Origin: Eurosta solidaginis
Lineage: Eukaryota > Arthropoda > Insecta > Diptera > Tephritidae
Assembly (NCBI RefSeq): GCF_040869045.1
Contig: NC_090319.1
Span: 51,804,779 to 51,868,778, forward strand
Direction: 5' to 3'
DNA: 64,000 bases
Every line of letters starts with the position of its first letter. Within the stretch, counting starts at the first letter, position 1. Below, one piece after another: positions 59,771-64,000 of this stretch. The position numbers and the translations under genes were made by a program. The notes under the pieces were generated by a model that was not told the DNA's origin, did not search any database, and saw only the letters and a list, made by a program, of their open reading frames with translations.

Positions 59771-60505
59771 ATATATTATGGATATCAAATAAAAGCTGTT
59801 GATGAATGCTTTATTAGAGGGTAATTTTCATACCCCTGGATGACTAGGGTCTCGAGATATAGGCCGAAACGTGGACCCCGATACCCCTAGAACGAGTGGG
59901 TAATATGGATATCAAACGAAAGCTGTTGCTGAGAGCTCTAAAGTAATTTTCATTGTCATATTCGATTTAGTCGCATCAACCTGGCAAAACTCATAAATAT
60001 ACATGCGAAGCCGAAATAGAGACATGAATTAATAATACACACATACCTACTTACATACGTCCTATTCGATTTGCCTGAAATTTTGTATATAAATTTGCCT
60101 ATATTAGTATTTACGATCCTTTTTTCCGGGAAGTAGACCAGGGACTGGGACTGGGACTAGGACTAGGACTAGGACTGGGACTGAGACTTGGAGTGGGACT
60201 GTGACTGGGACTGGAACAAAATACATACCACCCTCTGGGACAGGCAATAAGGGATGAAGAAGAATGAGAAGAACGTGAGAGAAAAGAAAAGAGAGAAGGA
60301 GAAGGAGACTGACAAAGAAATAGAATGAGACGAATATGGAGATAGATGAAGCGAATAAGACGGAGGGAGGAGTGAATAAAAGGATCAAGAAGAAGTGAAG
60401 AGGGTGGGACGGGGGCCGAGTTAGATGGAAAAAGCTTATTAATATGTATGCAGATAGGCCAAATTTAGGGCAGACCAACGTCTGCCGGGTCTGCTAGTAT
60501 ATGTA

Positions 60506-61816
60506 TAAGTATTTGTGCGCTCGCAAGGGTAGAGTATTTTATACGAAAATAAAAATTTAAAATGCATAGAGAAAACTACCACAAGCACACACTAAAGCTA
60601 TTTGCATAAAGAGCAACAAAATTTTAAAGAAAATATGCACAAAGTAAAATTAAAATGATTTCAATTTGAAGAGGACATGGTTTTAAAAAATGTCAACATA
60701 TATTATTTGGTGTTTGCAAAGTGAAGTTTAGTGAACCATGCTTTTGAGTGCTCAAAGTACACAAGAGTATCTGTTTTTTGTTTTCGTTGTGGAAAATATG
60801 AAGGATATATGAAAGGCAGCACTAAAAGCGATGTTATTTAAAATATTTTCTTGGACATTTTTTATGGTACGCATAAGTTTAACCAGCTTGAGAGAGATAT
60901 TTAAAGGCAAGCAGACAGCGTAAAATTAAAACCAAATTTACTTGAGCCTACATGACTTGAATGTGTAATTTGTAGTCAACTTTGTGGTAGTTTATTCTTG
61001 GTCACTATTCTAGTTGCTAGGGGTGAATGTTTTAGAAATATATAAAAACACTGAAATATGAATGAGTTTAATTTGATTCAACTGAAACTGCTTATGCAAG
61101 CCCATCTCAAAAACGTTTTCAAAAAAATGGAAAAAATGTTACGAAAATTTTTAATTTTTTATTTAGAGTGAATACTTTCAATTATGCAGCGTTGTAGCCC
61201 AAACATTTTTTGTACTTAAGGGCAAATCCCAAAAACTTTTACTTTTTTGGATACTCGGATATTACACACGGCTAAAAAACTTAAGGCCAGAAAAAAGTAC
61301 AAGGAGATTAGGCTTGACTTTTTGACTATCCGATCTGATGATTTTAAAAATCAAGAAAATTGACAGTAAGTTTTTGCAGAACTTCGAAACGTAAAAAACG
61401 TCGATTATTACACTTTTTGAAGCGATACCCTTGATTGTTTTTTTAATTTTTTCGATAAAATTTTGAGGCATCGCTGAAACGCTATGGAATTTAAACTGAA
61501 TATTTTTTTGAGACGGAGATTCTAAAAGTAGGAGCAAAATTAATGTACCCCTCCAATGCTCAAAACTATCATCAATCAAAGTAGAGATACTTTTTTTTGT
61601 CATTTTCAATTTTGACGGTTTTTTGCTTATAGCTTTTCGAGGGAACTGAGTATTGAAATTTGGATTATGCACGATAATAGCCTATCAGGGACTAAAAATA
61701 TCTGGGGCTTCAAATTCGATGTGCCCCTTTCAGTTTTGAAGGTAGAGGCAGAAAAGTAGAAGGACTTGGTTGCGTAAATTTTTTTCAGGAGCACAGCTAC
61801 AATTTTAATTTTATCA
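60506..61816. other. No supported feature
   Basis: AT-rich. The minus-strand frame at 61262-61672 is Lys/Phe-rich and lacks any domain that I recognise. Confidence 0.4.
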
Positions 61817-62209
61817 CTTCATACCCGTTTGTTAATATTTTTTCTACACCACAGTAATATACCATCAATTGCCTCAACTTGGAATATTCACGCAAGGGAA
61901 GTTATTGATGTTTGTACATGGGGCATATATACGAAATTTTCGACAAAAATTGGCAATCGTCAAAAAGTGTAGACATTTTTTTTTTTTAATAAACCAGGTT
62001 TTATTTAAAAGAAACACAAATTTTGTACAAAAATTAAAAAAAAAAAAAAATGTCTACACTTTTGGACGATTGCCAATTTTCGGCGAAAATTTCGTATATT
62101 TGCCCCACGTACAAACATCAATAACTTTCCTTGTGTGAATATTCCAAGTTGAGGCAATTGATGGTATACTACCGTGGTGTAGAGAAAAATTAATGAAATG
62201 GGTATGAAA
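61817..62209. mobile_element. Inverted-repeat element, ~165-bp arms
   Basis: The left arm (61817-61988) and right arm (about 62040-62209) are inverted copies with few mismatches. They include CCATCAATTGCCTCAACTTG, CTTGGAATATTCACGCAAGG and TGTCTACACTTTT-type sequence. The spacer of about 50 bp is AT-rich. Non-coding. Confidence 0.8.
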
Positions 62210-62214
62210 TATTT

Positions 62215-62760
62215 GACGGTTACCCGGTTTCATATTTTTGCCGATATCTCTAAAACCGGGTTTCGGGTATCAACAAAATTTTATCTAAATATACCCCACA
62301 TAGATATGTACATCCTGATAAAACTTCAACACAATCGGTTAAGAAGTGTTTAAATAAGTAAAAAAATTTAAGGTTTTCCGGGTTTATATTTTTATCAATA
62401 TCTCCAAAAGTGGATCTCGTGTATTAAAACTTTTTTACCTAAACATACTTCGTTCACATATTTATATGTTTTTAAAATTTCAAAAGAATCGGTAGAAAGG
62501 TGTTAAAATAAATGTGTTGCAAACTTTGCGGTAAAAAATATTTGGCGGTTATTCCTTTTTATTATTTTACCGATATCTACAAAACCGGGTCTCGTGTATC
62601 AAAAAAATGTTACATAACTAACAGCTGCATATATCTCCATATTTTGTTAAAATTTCGATATATTTGGTACAGGAGTGTTGAAATAAATGTATATTTAACA
62701 TTGCGACCTCAATTTATATATATTTTGCTCTATCTTTTGACTATATCTTTTTGAGGCATT
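62215..62760. repeat. Degenerate tandem repeat, about three units
   Basis: Three copies of a CCGATATCTCTAAAACCGGG-like segment followed by GGTATCAA occur near 62242, 62396 and 62570 (spacing about 154 and 174 bp). Each is followed by a Pu-rich AATCGGT and GTGTT(A/T)AAATAA segment. Layout is reminiscent of family 1 units, but the sequence is different. Confidence 0.55.
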
Positions 62761-63078
62761 ATGTAAGACGAGTTACGGCGATGCACTATAGCTCCAATTT
62801 ACCCCTCAATGTTCCTAACAAAAAGATATTTGCGTGATACCATGTTCCAAAAAAAAAAAATTTTTTCAAAAAAACCAAAGTTTGCGGTTTCCCCTTAAAA
62901 TATAAATATAAGTTCCTCAGAAATCACATTCGTTTTCAACAACTTCTTTCTTTGAAGGGTATAACAAATTTAGTGCAATTTTTTTTGAATTTTTGCATTT
63001 TTAAAAATGGTTTTGGAATTGGTTCGCAGTTACAATTACGAAATTCATAGAAGCTTTTTCTTGAATTATCGCACATAA
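62761..63078. other. No supported feature
   Basis: AT-rich sequence with A and T runs. Confidence 0.4.
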
Positions 63079-63709
63079 TCAGGCCTGTTCTGAATTACAA
63101 TTCCGATCAATTTTTTCGGAATCGAAATGGATTGGTGTTCTCAATTTCGATTCCGACCAAAAATTATCGGTTTGAAAAGTATTGCCTCTGAGCAGTCGGA
63201 ATGAAAATTAATTGGCAGATTATACACAAATGTTGCGATATTTGTCTTTCAAATAATTTTTTTTTTTTTAATTCTTCATTTTATTTGGAGGAGTTGTATG
63301 TATTTTTTTATTTAAATTTGACTTAAATTGGCATAATAAAACTTTCTTTAAAAACTTCTATCAAGAAATCTATTAGGCAAACAAATCGATGCTGATCGAA
63401 ATGAAGTCGACCTGTTCTGAATTCCGATCCAGCGCATTTTTACGATTCGCACGCACAATAGCACGTCTTCTTGCGTCTGCGCATCCATTTTCCGCATTTT
63501 TTAATTAAAATAAAATTTTATGATACTTAAAACAAAACACATAAACAAAAACAGCTGATTAAACTGGTTACCGAATCGGAATGAAAACGATTCGAAATCG
63601 ACTTCGAATCGATTTTTTACAATCGGAATTGAGAACACCAAATAGAAACCGAGTCGAAATCAATATCGTTTTACTTTTCATTCCGAGTCGGAATTCAGAA
63701 CAGGCCTGA
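63079..63709. mobile_element. Terminal-inverted-repeat element, 631 bp
   Basis: The ends are perfect inverted repeats TCAGGCCTGTTCTGAATT, extending imperfectly inward (GAATTGAGAACACC in both arms). ATAA lies on both sides (63075-63078 and 63710-63713), a probable duplication. A third, internal copy of CCTGTTCTGAATT sits at 63410. No open frame, so it is a non-autonomous DNA element. Confidence 0.75.
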
Positions 63710-64000
63710 ATAATAAAAAAAAAATTGTTATTGATATTAGAGAAAAATACAAAGTTTATAAACGGTGATGTTTACTATTACATGTTTCTGAAGTTAACTT
63801 TTTTATCAGCTATGTTTTCGGGAGCTAGGCATATAATTCGAAATCTCCAATATTCATACTTCATACTACCGCTACCCGCTTTGCAATTTGTCTCCAAGTG
63901 TTGCCTTTTTATTGCTATTCCTTCATTCACCATTAAGTTCATACTAATTCTATATGTTTTTTAATCCTAATTGTGTGGAATAATTGTAGGCACGCTCTGA
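63710..64000. other. No supported feature
   Basis: A short plus-strand frame at 63725-63964 is hydrophobic and has no recognisable family. Confidence 0.35.

Larger units (their letters stand above)
59145..60505 (-). repeat. Family 4 repeat, minus-strand copy split by a solo LTR
   Basis: An inverted relative of 51431-52430. The minus strand reads CTAGCAGACCCGGCAGACG at 60500 downward, then a GGGACT-type array at 60137-60212 (seen as GGGACTGGGACT on the plus strand), and the two GATATCAAA/GAAAGCTGTT units. The 3' tip is near 59150. The solo LTR at 59260-59770 lies between two parts of one unit. Confidence 0.7.

Overview
The window is non-coding, transposon-packed nuclear DNA from a higher fly, most likely a tephritid fruit fly. 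That placement is an inference. It rests on AT-rich sequence, non-LTR retrotransposons of insect type, an insect Ty3/gypsy-type LTR element and dispersed repeats of a style I associate with tephritid genomes. I see no intact single-copy host gene, no ribosomal or tRNA gene, no CRISPR array and no bacterial features. The only hint of a host gene is a broken DM9-like segment near 48.8-49.3 kb.

The main component is one unclassified dispersed repeat, called family 1 here: nine copies, about 15.7 kb or roughly a quarter of the window. It starts with CAAGTAAGG, carries a GTTCGG/CCGAAC hairpin, has 3 to 11 tandem units of about 130 bp, a GTGGGCGTGG-rich body, a GGAC microsatellite, and ends in GAGTATAAAAA. 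A sister family (family 3) shares the tips but has its own tandem units of about 155 bp.

Layout. 1.9-3.7 kb: family 1. 3.9-4.5 kb: solo LTR. 4.8-6.4 kb: old LINE and SINE-like debris. 6.65-14.3 kb: a family 3 element apparently split by a nearly complete CR1-like LINE (PHD-finger ORF1; endonuclease plus reverse transcriptase ORF2) and a family 1 copy. 15-19.2 kb: decayed RNase H-type LINEs and a deleted family 1 copy. 19.3-20.4 kb: a 1.08 kb fold-back. 21.4-22.9 kb: family 1. 23.0-23.7 kb: a three-layer nest of small inverted-repeat elements. 24.7-27.0 kb: more LINE and SINE-like fragments. 27.2-32.8 kb: a three-layer nest in which an RNase H-type LINE holds a CR1-like LINE, which holds family 1. 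33.4-44.7 kb: four further family 1 copies, a fold-back MITE and a tRNA-derived SINE. 45.3-48.7 kb: an internally deleted LTR retrotransposon with both LTRs. 48.8-60.5 kb: scattered LINE fragments, two more solo LTRs and two copies of a family carrying a GGGACT repeat. 61.8-63.7 kb: two more inverted-repeat elements around a degenerate tandem array.

How the parts relate. Nothing here forms an operon or pathway. The structure is insertion upon insertion, and several target-site duplications can be read directly: ATAT for three solo LTRs, GCTGA for the CR1-like LINE, CAGACAAT for an hAT-like MITE, TAA and ATAA for others. These give a relative order of events. I found no convincing new biological system. 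The best leads are the family 1/family 3 repeat class, the nested elements and the SAP-like domain in the gag of the LTR element.
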